The notes beneath the pieces were generated by a model that saw nothing but the letters and a program-made list of their open reading frames with translations, had not been told where the DNA came from and did not search any database. The position numbers and the translations under genes are program-made. Shown one piece after another: positions 9,032 through 18,148 of a stretch of DNA of 60,062 nt (position 1 is its first letter; each line of letters opens with the position of its first letter). Source of the stretch: Magnetococcales bacterium (GTDB lineage: Bacteria > Pseudomonadota > Magnetococcia > Magnetococcales > JADFYX01); NCBI GenBank assembly GCA_002753565.1, contig PEAM01000026.1:1-60062 (forward strand), written 5' to 3'.

Positions 9032-10910
9032 GACTCATACACCCTTTCGACGATTCAGGAACCGGCACAATCGCTACCGGCGCACAGGTTTTCGGACAGA
9101 GATCACAGCCGGTACAGGCTGCTGTCTCAATCTTGACAAAGGCGAGATCCACCTCTTTTCCGTTTGGTTTGACCTCCTTCCCCCGGCGGGTGACCAAAAT
9201 AGCCGGGCACCCGACATCCAGACAGTTTCCACAGCCGGTACACTTGTCATCGATGACCGTAAAAGCGGTTCTAGGCTTGTAATGGTCAATTAAAACACAA
9301 GGTTGGTCTGTGATAATAACCGAAGGCTCCGGTATTTTGACCTCCTCCCGAATGGCTTTGAAAAGGTCTGGCAGTTGATAGGGATCGATGACCCGTATCC
9401 GCTCTTTACGAACCCCCAACGCCTCAACCAGCTTGGGAAAGTCGACCCGTCCGGTCTCCGATCCCTGCAAATCTCGACCACTACCGGGATTCTCCTGTCC
9501 ACCCGTCATACCCACCGCCCGATTATCCAGCAGCATGATGGTGACGTTACCCCGGTTATAGGTGATATCCAACAGCCCCTGCATGCCCATATGCAAAAAG
9601 GTGGAGTCGCCGATTACCGCCACAATCTGCTTGTTGGCATCGGTAGCACCCCGCCCCTTGTCCAGCCCCAGAGCAATACCCATGGAGGCCCCCATGGAGA
9701 TGGTGGTATCCAACGCCTCCCACGGTTGCCCGGCTCCCAGGGTGTAGCAGCCGATATCCCCAGAAATATGGATATTACGAACCCGTGAAAGGGTATAGAA
9801 GACACCCAGATGGGGACAGGCCGTACACATGGTGGGAGGACGGGGAAACAGAGGGGCAATGGTTACGGCAGGAGGAGGCTCTTCGACCTCTGCCGGTGCC
9901 TCACCCAACAAAGCGCCTATGGCAGGCAATAGTTTGGCTGGGGATAGCTCGTCGGTGGCCGGAAGAATATCTTTGCCATGGATGGGAACCGGCAGTTTGG
10001 CGGCATTCAGCTCCAGTTCAACCAGCGGCTCGGTCTCCTCCACCACCACAAGACGCTCAACCAGATCGGCCAGTTTTCGAACCCGTTCCATGGGAACCGG
10101 ATGGCTGAAGCCCAGTTTTAAGACCGGCATATCAGGATAACACTCCCGAACATGCATGTAGGCCGGACCCGAGGTGATAAAACCGATACGCCGATCACTC
10201 CCCTCCTCCAACCGATTAAAGGCACTGGCTTCACTCTCTCGCAACAGCTCGATATCCCGTGCCAACATCATGGGCAGTCGCCGCTTGGCTGCTCCGGGAA
10301 CCATCACCCAGCGGTTGGGATCTTTTTTAAAGCCAGCTGCTGGGCGATCCACCCTGGAACCCACCGTTACCAAGGCTTTAACATGGCAAATTCGGGTGGT
10401 CATGCGCACAATAACCGGTGTGTTCAGAGTCTCGGAGAGATCAAAGGCCGATTTGATCATGGCATGGGTCTCTTCCGAGTCCGCCGGCTCCAGAATGGGC
10501 AGGTGACCAAACCGGCCCCAATAGCGCGAATCCTGCTCGTTTTGAGAAGAGGAGAACCCCACATCATCGGCAATGGCAATCACCAATCCCCCCACCACCC
10601 CGGCCAGGGTCTGGGTCATCAAAGCGTCCGAGGCCACATTCATGCCGACATGCTTCATGGCACAAAAACTACGGGAACCGGCTAAAGAGGCCCCAATGGC
10701 AACCTCCAAGGAGACCTTCTCGTTTACCGACCATTCGGTATAGATATCAGGAAAAGGGGCCAGATTTTCTAAAATTTCTGTCGAAGGCGTGCCCGGATAG
10801 GCTGCCGCCACCCGAGCGCCCGCCTCCCATACAGCACGAGCTGTCGCTTCGTTTCCTGAGAGCAGAAGACGGGTACCAGCGGGGGCCTGAACGAGTTTAT
10901 TTTGCAACAT
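9024..10910 (-). CDS. iorA: indolepyruvate ferredoxin oxidoreductase, alpha subunit
   Basis: 628 residues. The N-terminal pyrimidine-binding half begins LLLSGNEATARAVWEAGARVAAAYPGTPSTE. The TPP-binding half contains GDSTFLHMGMQGLLD and LLDNRAVGMTGGQ. The C-terminus carries two 4Fe-4S ferredoxin motifs, CTGCGNCLDVGCP and CTGCDLCPKTC. This is the normal IorA layout; the oxygen-sensitive enzyme converts aryl pyruvates plus CoA to aryl-acetyl-CoA, CO2 and reduced ferredoxin. The ATG at 10910 is preceded by AAGGAAAG; the in-frame TTG 15 bp upstream overlaps that Shine-Dalgarno and was rejected. paaK lies 58 bp upstream in the same direction. Confidence 0.95.
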   Translation of the reverse strand: MLQNKLVQAPAGTRLLLSGNEATARAVWEAGARVAAAYPGTPSTEILENLAPFPDIYTEWSVNEKVSLEVAIGASLAGSRSFCAMKHVGMNVASDALMTQTLAGVVGGLVIAIADDVGFSSSQNEQDSRYWGRFGHLPILEPADSEETHAMIKSAFDLSETLNTPVIVRMTTRICHVKALVTVGSRVDRPAAGFKKDPNRWVMVPGAAKRRLPMMLARDIELLRESEASAFNRLEEGSDRRIGFITSGPAYMHVRECYPDMPVLKLGFSHPVPMERVRKLADLVERLVVVEETEPLVELELNAAKLPVPIHGKDILPATDELSPAKLLPAIGALLGEAPAEVEEPPPAVTIAPLFPRPPTMCTACPHLGVFYTLSRVRNIHISGDIGCYTLGAGQPWEALDTTISMGASMGIALGLDKGRGATDANKQIVAVIGDSTFLHMGMQGLLDITYNRGNVTIMLLDNRAVGMTGGQENPGSGRDLQGSETGRVDFPKLVEALGVRKERIRVIDPYQLPDLFKAIREEVKIPEPSVIITDQPCVLIDHYKPRTAFTVIDDKCTGCGNCLDVGCPAILVTRRGKEVKPNGKEVDLAFVKIETAACTGCDLCPKTCAPVAIVPVPESSKGCMSHG

Positions 10911-10968
10911 GAGCTTTCCTTGCACTTAATTGAATCGGTCGTTTTCAGTAGGGGCTATCAAGGGAGGA

Positions 10969-12267
10969 CTATTTTTTACGGTGGTCAATCACCCGAACCG
11001 CCTTGCCTTGAGAGCGGGGAACCTCTCCCAGTTTTTTAACAATAACGTGAGAGCTGATCCCGATAAACTCCTTGATATCCCGTTTAACATGCTCCCCAAC
11101 CCGGTTGATGGACTCCGCACCCTTTTCGTACAGAGGCTGGCTGGCTTCGACATTGATAACAACCCGGTCCATGCTCCCCTCTCTAAACACCTCAATCTGA
11201 TAAAAAGGTCCCAAGGTCTCTATGCGCATCAACACCTCTTCCACCTGAGAAGGGAAGACATTCACCCCTCGGATAATCAACATATCATCGGTTCGGCCCG
11301 CCGGTTTTCGCATCCGAACATGGGTCCGTCCACATTTGCAGGGGGCATACTCAAGCCGAGAGATATCTCGGGTAGCATAACGTAAAATAGGAAAGGTCTC
11401 TTTGGTCAGGGAGGTAAAAACCAACTCCCCCTCCTCACCCGCCGGCAGAGGTTCTCCCGTATCGGAATCCACACACTCCACCAAAAAGTGGTCTTCCCAG
11501 ACATGCAGCCCATTTTTGGCCTCCACACACTCATTCGAGACCCCCGGCCCAATCAGTTCAGACAGACCATAGACATCCACCGCGTCGATACCCATCCGAG
11601 ACTCCAGCTCAAAGCGCATCTCGTTGGTCCACGGCTCCGCCCCAAAAATACCCACCCGAACCGGCAGGCTTTTAAAGTCTACCCCCATCTCCTCAGCCGC
11701 CTCAACCAGGTTCAGGGCATAGGAGGGGGTACAAGCCAGGGCATCGGCCTCAAAATCTTTAAGCAACATGATCTGTTTGCGGCTCTGCCCTCCAGAGATG
11801 GGGGTAACCATCAGCCCCAACTCTTCGGCACCATAATGAAAACCCAGTCCACCCGTAAAGAGACCATAACCATAGGCGTTCTGGATGCGATCCCCCGGAC
11901 GCAGACCCGATGCAGCCAGAGAGCGGGCCATCAGTTTGGCCCAGGTTTTAATATCTCGACGAGAATAGCCCACCACTGTCGGCTTGCCGGTGGTACCGGA
12001 CGATGCATGCACCCGGACCACCTGACTCATGGGGGTGGAAAACAGACCAAACGGATAGTTTTGCCGCAGATGCTCTTTTTTGGTAAACGGCAGATGACGG
12101 ACATCAGCCAGAGATTGAATGTGGACCGGCTTCACCCCCAGCTCATCCATACTCTGACGATAATGTTTAACGGTGGCATAACATCTTTCGACCGTGGTCT
12201 GCAGGCGATGAAGCTGCAGGGCTTCCAACTCTTCTCGGGGGAGGGTCTCTTTATCTGGTTCGAACAT
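10969..12267 (-). CDS. paaK: phenylacetate-CoA ligase (AMP-forming)
   Basis: 432 residues, normal for PaaK. The adenylate-forming motif is [19 protein letters not shown], followed by [12 protein letters not shown] and [19 protein letters not shown], and the C-terminal domain begins [22 protein letters not shown]. It activates phenylacetate or related aryl acetates to the CoA thioester with ATP. Next to iorAB it could run forward to salvage aryl acetates, or share a pool with aryl-acetyl-CoA made by IorAB. AAGGTAGAG precedes the ATG. The paaABCDE epoxidase genes are not in the window, so the aerobic paa route cannot be assumed. Confidence 0.95.
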   Translation of the reverse strand: MFEPDKETLPREELEALQLHRLQTTVERCYATVKHYRQSMDELGVKPVHIQSLADVRHLPFTKKEHLRQNYPFGLFSTPMSQVVRVHASSGTTGKPTVVGYSRRDIKTWAKLMARSLAASGLRPGDRIQNAYGYGLFTGGLGFHYGAEELGLMVTPISGGQSRKQIMLLKDFEADALACTPSYALNLVEAAEEMGVDFKSLPVRVGIFGAEPWTNEMRFELESRMGIDAVDVYGLSELIGPGVSNECVEAKNGLHVWEDHFLVECVDSDTGEPLPAGEEGELVFTSLTKETFPILRYATRDISRLEYAPCKCGRTHVRMRKPAGRTDDMLIIRGVNVFPSQVEEVLMRIETLGPFYQIEVFREGSMDRVVINVEASQPLYEKGAESINRVGEHVKRDIKEFIGISSHVIVKKLGEVPRSQGKAVRVIDHRKK

Positions 12268-12295
12268 GGCTCTACCTTTTTAATAAAAAAATAAT

Positions 12296-12733
12296 CTATT
12301 CCATCCACTGAGAGACAGCGTCTCCCCTAATAAATACGGTGCCAGAGAAAAGGCCAACCAAAACCGAGTCCGATTGACGGCGCACCTCCACTCGATAGTT
12401 TCCGGTCTGTTTGGAGCGGGTCTCCTCAAAAGCCTCGGCCACCAGACGGTCACCCCTTTTGCTGGCTGCAGGATAGCTCATGGTGGTGGTCAACCCTACC
12501 GCCGTCTCTCCTCTGGCGTTGCTCGCCAGACCAAAGGCAAAATCGGCCAGGGCAAAGGTTGCTCCCCCATGGGTAATGTGGACAGAGTTTAGATGGTTAT
12601 CGGTCACAGCCATCTCCACCTGGCACCATCCCGGTCGGGCCGCCACCACCTCTATCCCCAACAGGCGAGCAAACCCCCCCTCCTCCATCCATCGGCCAAC
12701 CTTCATGGCCTCATCCGTCGAACTTTTCTCCAC
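12296..12733 (-). CDS. paaI: PaaI-like hotdog-fold acyl-CoA thioesterase
   Basis: 145 residues with the hotdog-fold thioesterase pattern: LLGIEVVAARPGWCQVEMAV, then HLNSVHITHGGATFALADFAFGLASNARG, which contains the HGG segment and active-site acidic residue of the PaaI group. PaaI enzymes hydrolyse phenylacetyl-CoA and ring-hydroxylated derivatives and release trapped CoA. It lies 28 bp upstream of paaK in the same direction, which supports the PaaI role. The start is GTG at 12733 with AGGAAG seven bases upstream. Confidence 0.87.
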   Translation of the reverse strand: MEKSSTDEAMKVGRWMEEGGFARLLGIEVVAARPGWCQVEMAVTDNHLNSVHITHGGATFALADFAFGLASNARGETAVGLTTTMSYPAASKRGDRLVAEAFEETRSKQTGNYRVEVRRQSDSVLVGLFSGTVFIRGDAVSQWME

Positions 12734-12786
12734 GTTTTTTCTTCCTGGTCTCTCTTGGTTAACGGGCCAACGGAGGCAAAAGGGCT

Positions 12787-13437
12787 TTATAAAACCCGAT
12801 GTTCCGAAATCACATCATACCCCTCTTTTATCAGAGCTTCTGCCAGTTGATGGGGGTTTTGTGCCCGATAGCGGACAATCACAATCCGCAAACCGGTCTC
12901 ATCCGGGTGAACGGGGGAGACGATGGTGGCAATATAGCCACCCAAGCGGTTGATCAACTCGGTAAGAGCCGTCAACTCGCCGGTCTTATCCGGCAGATGT
13001 AGAGCCAGACGGGTGGTCTCTTCCATGGTGCAGCCGGTAATATCGAGGAAAAAGTCCAGCAGATCTCCGGTGGTGACTATCCCCACCAACTGATCCCTCT
13101 CCACAACCGGCAGGCAGGTGATTTGATTCTGCCGTAACGAAAGCCCCGCCTCCTCCACCAACGTGTCGGGGCTGCAGGTTACCACCTTGCGCTGCATGAT
13201 GGTTTTTGCCGTCACCTTGTCCAGCAGATAGTTGGCCTCGTTCACCGAAAGGGTGGAGACCGACGAGGGAGCGGCCAGTTTGATCTCATCCTCACAAACC
13301 AGCCCAATCAACCGCCCTTTTTCCAACACGGGGAGGTGGTTGATATTATGCTCTTTCATTAACTGAGTCATCTCGATCAGGTTGGTGTTGGCATCGATGG
13401 TGACAACCTGACGGATCATGATTCGGCTTACAAACAT
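12787..13437 (-). CDS. CBS-pair plus ACT-domain regulatory protein
   Basis: 216 residues. Two CBS repeats (about 7-60 and 78-135: IMIRQVVTIDAN, HNINHLPVLEKGRLIGLV, IMQRKVVTCSPD, QITCLPVVERDQLVGIVTTGDL) are followed by an ACT-like C-terminal domain (about 145-210, LALHLPDKTGELTALTELINRLGGYI). CBS pairs usually bind adenosyl ligands and ACT domains bind amino acids, so this is a plausible soluble sensor of energy state and amino acid supply. It sits inside the liv/paaK/ior set, between the thioesterase and livF. Proteins of this type often accompany these pathways, but its target is not known. Confidence 0.82.
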   Translation of the reverse strand: MFVSRIMIRQVVTIDANTNLIEMTQLMKEHNINHLPVLEKGRLIGLVCEDEIKLAAPSSVSTLSVNEANYLLDKVTAKTIMQRKVVTCSPDTLVEEAGLSLRQNQITCLPVVERDQLVGIVTTGDLLDFFLDITGCTMEETTRLALHLPDKTGELTALTELINRLGGYIATIVSPVHPDETGLRIVIVRYRAQNPHQLAEALIKEGYDVISEHRVL

Positions 13438-13504
13438 GTCAACCCTTCCCTATCGAGTATGGTCTACGAAAAAAGGTCTATTCTCTCTCCCTATTTGACA
13501 ACCA

Positions 13505-14236
13505 TCAATGGCCCAAATAGGCTTTACGAATCTCTTCATTGGCCAGAAGATCTGATGCCGACGCTGAAAGGGTAACCCCGCCGGTCTCTAGAACATAGCC
13601 CCGCTGCGCAATTTTAAGGGCCGCCTTGGCGTTCTGCTCCACCATCAGACAGGTCAGCCCCTCCTCTTGGTTAAGCTGGCGAATAACCCGAAAAATATCG
13701 GCAACCAACAGAGGAGCCAGCCCCATGGAAGGCTCATCCAACAACAGCAAGCGGGGTCGCCCCATCAAAGCCCGACCAATCGCCACCATCTGCTGTTGTC
13801 CCCCAGAGAGGGTTCCCGCCCGGTCTTGGGCCTTGTCTTGAAGGATAGGGAACAGTTCATAGACCCACTCTGTACCTTTTTTAATCCAGCTTTTATCCCG
13901 GCGGTGAGCATAGCCACCCAGATAGATATTATCAGCTACCGTCAAATCGGCAAACATCAAACGGCCCTCAGGCACATGGCATATCCCCACCTCGCAGCGG
14001 TGATGGGCCGCCATTTTGGTGATGGACTCCCCTTCAAAGGTGATCGAACCACCATGGATGGGCAGAACACCAGATATAGCTCGCAACAGCGTGGTTTTTC
14101 CGGCCCCGTTGGCACCAACGATGGTCACCAACTCCCCTTCATTGACCTCAATATCCACCCCGCGCAGCGCTGGAGTCTTACCGTAGTGACAGGAGAGCGA
14201 AGAGAGCGCGAGAAGAGGTTGAACAGCATCACCCAT
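13505..14236 (-). CDS. livF: branched-chain amino acid ABC transporter ATP-binding protein LivF
   Basis: 243 residues, a standard LivF ATPase. Walker A is GANGAGKTT, the signature is LSGGQQQMVAIGRALM and Walker B is LLLLDEPSMGLAPL. It drives uptake through LivHM at the inner membrane. The ATG at 14236, within the last bases of livG (8 bp overlap), has GGAG nine bases upstream. The ATG at 14245 abuts that GGAG directly and is less likely. In this context the system may import aromatic amino acids or aryl acids rather than only Leu/Ile/Val (inference). Confidence 0.94.
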   Translation of the reverse strand: MGDAVQPLLALSSLSCHYGKTPALRGVDIEVNEGELVTIVGANGAGKTTLLRAISGVLPIHGGSITFEGESITKMAAHHRCEVGICHVPEGRLMFADLTVADNIYLGGYAHRRDKSWIKKGTEWVYELFPILQDKAQDRAGTLSGGQQQMVAIGRALMGRPRLLLLDEPSMGLAPLLVADIFRVIRQLNQEEGLTCLMVEQNAKAALKIAQRGYVLETGGVTLSASASDLLANEEIRKAYLGH

Positions 14237-15005
14237 CCGACTCATCTCCCGATCCCAGATAGGCCTCGATCACCTTGGGGTTGGACTGGATCTGTTCCGG
14301 GCTCCCCTCTGCCAGATATTCACCATGGTTCAACACCAGCAGGCGGTGAGAGATGGCCATCACAAGAGCCATGTTATGTTCCACCAACATGACCGAAACC
14401 CCCGTCTCACACAACCGGGAGATCAACGCTCCCATCTCTTTGGTTTCCGAATCGTTCAACCCGGCAGCCGGTTCGTCCATCAGCAACAGTCGGGGCTGGG
14501 TAGAGAGGGCTCTGGCCAGCTCCAGCCGCTTCAACTCCCCATAAGGGAGGGCGTCGGAATCTCGGTCGGCCAGATGGTCCAGCCCACAAAAAGCCAGGTT
14601 TTCCATCGCCATCTCACGCATCCGCTTGGCTTCAGAAACCGCCCTTGGCAGATGCAGAGCCGCCGCCACAAAACCGGTCACACCATGACGGTGACAACCC
14701 ACCAAACAGTTTTCCAGTACCGACATGTTAAAAAAAATCTGCGGTGTCTGAAAGGTTCGGGAGATGCCGATATGGGAAATTTCATGGGGAGAGAGGCCGA
14801 CCAGATCCTGACCCCGAAAGTGAATCTGCCCTGAAGAGGGGCGATAGATGCCCGATAGCAGATTAAACAGCGTGGTTTTACCTGCGCCGTTGGGGCCAAT
14901 CACCGAGAAAACCGTCCCCTGACCCATAGCAAAACTGAGCTTGAAAATGGCCGCCACCCCCCCAAAGGTTTTGGTCAGATTGTTGGTTTCCAAAAAAAGA
15001 GCCAT
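14229..15005 (-). CDS. livG: branched-chain amino acid ABC transporter ATP-binding protein LivG
   Basis: 258 residues. Walker A is GPNGAGKTT, the signature region is LPYGELKRLELARALST and Walker B is LLLMDEPAAGLN. The YGELKRLE form of the signature and the insertion after the Q-loop are typical of LivG rather than LivF. The start codon follows the livM stop with one base between, and its 3' end overlaps livF. It forms the ATPase heterodimer with LivF. Confidence 0.94.
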   Translation of the reverse strand: MALFLETNNLTKTFGGVAAIFKLSFAMGQGTVFSVIGPNGAGKTTLFNLLSGIYRPSSGQIHFRGQDLVGLSPHEISHIGISRTFQTPQIFFNMSVLENCLVGCHRHGVTGFVAAALHLPRAVSEAKRMREMAMENLAFCGLDHLADRDSDALPYGELKRLELARALSTQPRLLLMDEPAAGLNDSETKEMGALISRLCETGVSVMLVEHNMALVMAISHRLLVLNHGEYLAEGSPEQIQSNPKVIEAYLGSGDESDG

Positions 15006-15006
15006 T

Positions 15007-15978
15007 TCAGGAGATCGCCGAAGGGTTGGTTGTGGAACGGTTGCTGGCGATTATCTGTTTAACCTTCTGGCTTAGCGATACCCACAGCCCCTGAGGCAGG
15101 AAGATCATGATCCCCATCATGATGGCACCCAAAATCAGCACCTCATACTCCTCAAAAACCACCAAGGTCTCCGGCAATAGAGTCAGGACAGCCGCCCCGA
15201 AAACGGCCCCATAGGTCGAGGCCATCCCCCCCAGAACAACCATCACCACCAGCTCGATGGAAAAATGAAAACTGAAAGAGTCCGGACTGATAAACCCCTG
15301 CTGATGGGCAAACAGACTCCCCGCCAACGCCGCAAACAGAGCAGAGACCACAAACACCCGCACCTTGATTCGCTCGATATCCACCCCCATCATCTGCGCC
15401 CCTACCTCAGAGCCATGAACAGCACGTAGGGCCAGGCCAATGCGGGAGTTGATGAGATTCAGAGCCAGCCACACCCCCAAAAGCATGACACCGGTTGCCA
15501 CCCCATACCAGCGAATATCGCTATCGATGGCCCAGCCAAACAGGGTTAACGTGGGAATATCCGCCAGACCGTCCGGCCCACCGGTAATATGGGTAGGCTG
15601 CACCATCAAAATATTGATGATAATGCCAAATCCCAACGTCGCCATGGCCAGATAGTGACCCTTCAGCCTGAGGATGGGCCGGGCGATCATCTCTGCCACC
15701 AGCCAGGCAGCCAGCAGCCCCGCCAACAGAGCCAGCCAGGCGTTCCACCCCATCAGAGTGGTCAACAACCCAGAGGAGTAAGCACCAATACCAAAAAAAG
15801 CCGCATGACCCAGGGAGATCTGTCCGGTATAGCCCATCAAAAGATTCAGCCCAACAGCAATAAGCGCATTAAAGGCGATGGTCACCCCGACCACGGTAAC
15901 AAAATAGTTGCCGGGAAACACAATCGGCGCCAACACCACCAGCGCAACCAAAACCAGAAAGCCACCATATCTTCTCAT
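15007..15978 (-). CDS. livM: branched-chain amino acid ABC transporter permease LivM
   Basis: 323 residues with about nine hydrophobic helices and the permease motifs NLLMGYTGQISLGHAAFFGIGAYSSGLL and the coupling-loop region GLALRAVHGSEVGAQMMGVD. This is the longer of the two liv permeases. It starts with an ATGA overlap of the livH stop (4 bp). It forms the inner-membrane channel with LivH. Confidence 0.95.
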   Translation of the reverse strand: MRRYGGFLVLVALVVLAPIVFPGNYFVTVVGVTIAFNALIAVGLNLLMGYTGQISLGHAAFFGIGAYSSGLLTTLMGWNAWLALLAGLLAAWLVAEMIARPILRLKGHYLAMATLGFGIIINILMVQPTHITGGPDGLADIPTLTLFGWAIDSDIRWYGVATGVMLLGVWLALNLINSRIGLALRAVHGSEVGAQMMGVDIERIKVRVFVVSALFAALAGSLFAHQQGFISPDSFSFHFSIELVVMVVLGGMASTYGAVFGAAVLTLLPETLVVFEEYEVLILGAIMMGIMIFLPQGLWVSLSQKVKQIIASNRSTTNPSAIS

Positions 15979-16850
15979 ACCCGGTCACTCCCCGCTCGAC
16001 CAAACAGCCCTTGAGGCTTGAAAAACAGCACCAACAATAAGATGATGAAAGCGATGGCGTCCTTGTACCCCGACGAGATCAAACCGGCCCCCAACGACTC
16101 CAACACCCCCAACACCACACCACCCGCCACCGCTCCCATGGGGTTGCCCAACCCGCCCAGAATAGCTGCGGCAAACCCCTTTAAACCCAGCATCATACCA
16201 GCATCGTAAGAGGTAAAGGCGATAGGCGCGATAAGCACACCAGCCACCCCACCCAAAAAGGCGGAGAGCCCGTAGGAGAAGAGCATCATCCGGCGAACCG
16301 GAATGCCCATAAGAGAGGCTGCCATGGGGTTGGCAGAACAGGCCAGGATGGCTTTACCGGTAACGGTTCTCTTAAAAAAAGAGCGTACCAGCAGTACCAT
16401 AAGGGCTGTAACCCCCATCACCCACAAACTTTGCGGGGTCAGGGTTGCACTGCCCAGGTGAATGGGAATTTCGCCGGAGAAGGCCGGGAGGCTGTGAAAG
16501 TTTTTACCCCAGATCAGCAGAGCAGCCCCACGCAAAAAGATGGAGGCGCCAATGGTGATGATGATGGTCGAAACCACGGTGGCCGATTTAGCGGGTTCGA
16601 TGGCAAATTTTTCCAACATCATACCGATGGCAACGGTAATCAGCAGGGCAAAACCGATGGCAACCACAAAGGGCAGACCGACCGCCAGGAGCGAAACCGC
16701 ACTCATGGCGCCGATCATGACAAACTCCCCTTGGGCAAAGTTAACCACATCGGAGGCGTTGAAGATGATGGCAAATCCCAAGCCCACCAGCGCATAGGCC
16801 GAGCCAACCGTCACGCCGGTGATCAGGGATTGCAGGAAGACTTCACCCAT
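15975..16850 (-). CDS. livH: branched-chain amino acid ABC transporter permease LivH
   Basis: 291 residues, about eight membrane helices, opening with the LivH-type pattern LITGVTVGSAYALVGLGFAIIFNASDVVNFAQGEF. The coupling region includes ILACSANPMAASLMGIPV. It follows livK with four bases between stop and start and overlaps livM by four bases. Length and motifs are normal for the family. Confidence 0.95.
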   Translation of the reverse strand: MGEVFLQSLITGVTVGSAYALVGLGFAIIFNASDVVNFAQGEFVMIGAMSAVSLLAVGLPFVVAIGFALLITVAIGMMLEKFAIEPAKSATVVSTIIITIGASIFLRGAALLIWGKNFHSLPAFSGEIPIHLGSATLTPQSLWVMGVTALMVLLVRSFFKRTVTGKAILACSANPMAASLMGIPVRRMMLFSYGLSAFLGGVAGVLIAPIAFTSYDAGMMLGLKGFAAAILGGLGNPMGAVAGGVVLGVLESLGAGLISSGYKDAIAFIILLLVLFFKPQGLFGRAGSDRV

Positions 16851-16854
16851 AAGA

Positions 16855-17997
16855 CTATTCTACGATGGACCAGTCACCATTTTTAATCTCCAACATTTTA
16901 AAAGCATCCAGACCCAAGCCCAAATGGTCCTTCGGGCTCATGTTGAAAACACCACCGGCACCGATAAAGTTACGGGTTTTTTCAATCTCTGTACGAACCG
17001 CCTCTTTATCGGTAGAGCCTGCCCGTTTAATGGCTTCAACAGCAAGAAACAGCGCATCGTAACCGTGTCCACCAAAGGTGGAGACAGCACCATGCTGGGC
17101 TTCATAGGCCGTTTTATAGGCGAGGATCACCTTTTTTTGCGGGTCGGAATCTGGCAGTTTGTTGGCAACCAGCAGAGAGGCCGCCGGAAGCCGTACCCCC
17201 TCAGCAGAGGCACCGGACATCTCGATATATTTTTTAGAGGCCACCCCATGAGACTGATAGAGAGGCAGGGTAATACCCAACTGACCGATATTCTTGGTGA
17301 CAATAGCCGGACCGGAACCAAAGCCAAAATTCAAGATGGCCTCAGGATTGGCAGCACGAATTTTGGAAAGCTGGGCGGTCATGTCGGTATCTTTTTTACC
17401 GTAGGACTCATCAGCGACAATCTCGATGCCATACTCAGGAGCCAGGGCCAACACCTGTCCTCGGCCCGATTTGCCAAACCCACCGGAGCCGGAGATCATG
17501 CCAACCTTTTTAATACCCCGCTTATTCATATCCAAAAAGATTTTCTGAGCGGCCATTTTGTCGGTATGGGGCGTTTTAAAAACCCATTTTTTAACCGGAT
17601 CGATAATTTTTACCGAGCCAGCCATGGAGATAAAAGGCAGCTTGGCCGCTTCCACCAGGGGAATAACCGCCATGGTGGTGCCTGATGTGGAGCCACCAAC
17701 AATTAAATCGACCCGATCTTTTTTAATCAGCCGTTTAACAAAGTTGACCGCCTTTTTGGGGTTGGCCCCGGTATCGTAGTGGAACAGCTTGATCTGGCGA
17801 CCATTTACGCCCCCCTCGCGGTTGATCTTCTCCACATACATCTGCAGCGTCTTCAACTCCGGATCTCCCAAAAAGGAGGCCGGACCGGTGACCGCAAGGA
17901 AAGTACCCAGTTTAATCTCACTCCCCGCTTGAGCCGTCGCACAAGAGAGAAGAAGAACCATTCCGCTTAGCAAAGCTTTCAGTGTGTTATTCATCAT
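16855..17997 (-). CDS. livK: periplasmic amino-acid-binding protein of the Liv transporter
   Basis: 380 residues. An N-terminal signal peptide (MNNTLKALLSGMVLLLSCATAQAG) is followed by a type-I periplasmic binding fold: IKLGTFLAVTGPASFLGDPELKTLQMYVEKIN, DLIVGGSTSGTTMAVIPLVE and GGHGYDALFLAVEAI. It captures the ligand and delivers it to LivHM. First gene of the leftward liv-to-ior set. The ligand cannot be told from sequence alone; the neighbouring porin, iorAB and paaK point to amino acids or aryl acids. Confidence 0.92.
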   Translation of the reverse strand: MMNNTLKALLSGMVLLLSCATAQAGSEIKLGTFLAVTGPASFLGDPELKTLQMYVEKINREGGVNGRQIKLFHYDTGANPKKAVNFVKRLIKKDRVDLIVGGSTSGTTMAVIPLVEAAKLPFISMAGSVKIIDPVKKWVFKTPHTDKMAAQKIFLDMNKRGIKKVGMISGSGGFGKSGRGQVLALAPEYGIEIVADESYGKKDTDMTAQLSKIRAANPEAILNFGFGSGPAIVTKNIGQLGITLPLYQSHGVASKKYIEMSGASAEGVRLPAASLLVANKLPDSDPQKKVILAYKTAYEAQHGAVSTFGGHGYDALFLAVEAIKRAGSTDKEAVRTEIEKTRNFIGAGGVFNMSPKDHLGLGLDAFKMLEIKNGDWSIVE

Positions 17998-18021
17998 TGT
18001 TTTTCATTCCATGTATGGGTG

Positions 18022-18079
18022 AGAAAAAACAGGAGAACCCCCTTATCCTACCCAAAACAAACAGAGGAGAATAAGGGGG
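18022..18079 (-). terminator. rho-independent terminator after the porin gene
   Basis: On the minus strand a 9 bp GC-rich stem (arms 18071-18079 and 18038-18046, CCCCCTTAT with ATAAGGGGG) is followed by a T-rich tract ending GTTTTTTC. It lies between the porin gene end and livK, so livK probably has its own promoter or depends on read-through. Confidence 0.6.
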
Positions 18080-18148
18080 CTGAAAATGACATCGCAAGTC
18101 TGTTCCAATCCGGCCGATCAGGCTGGGTAGCAGCCATCCATCCTCAAA

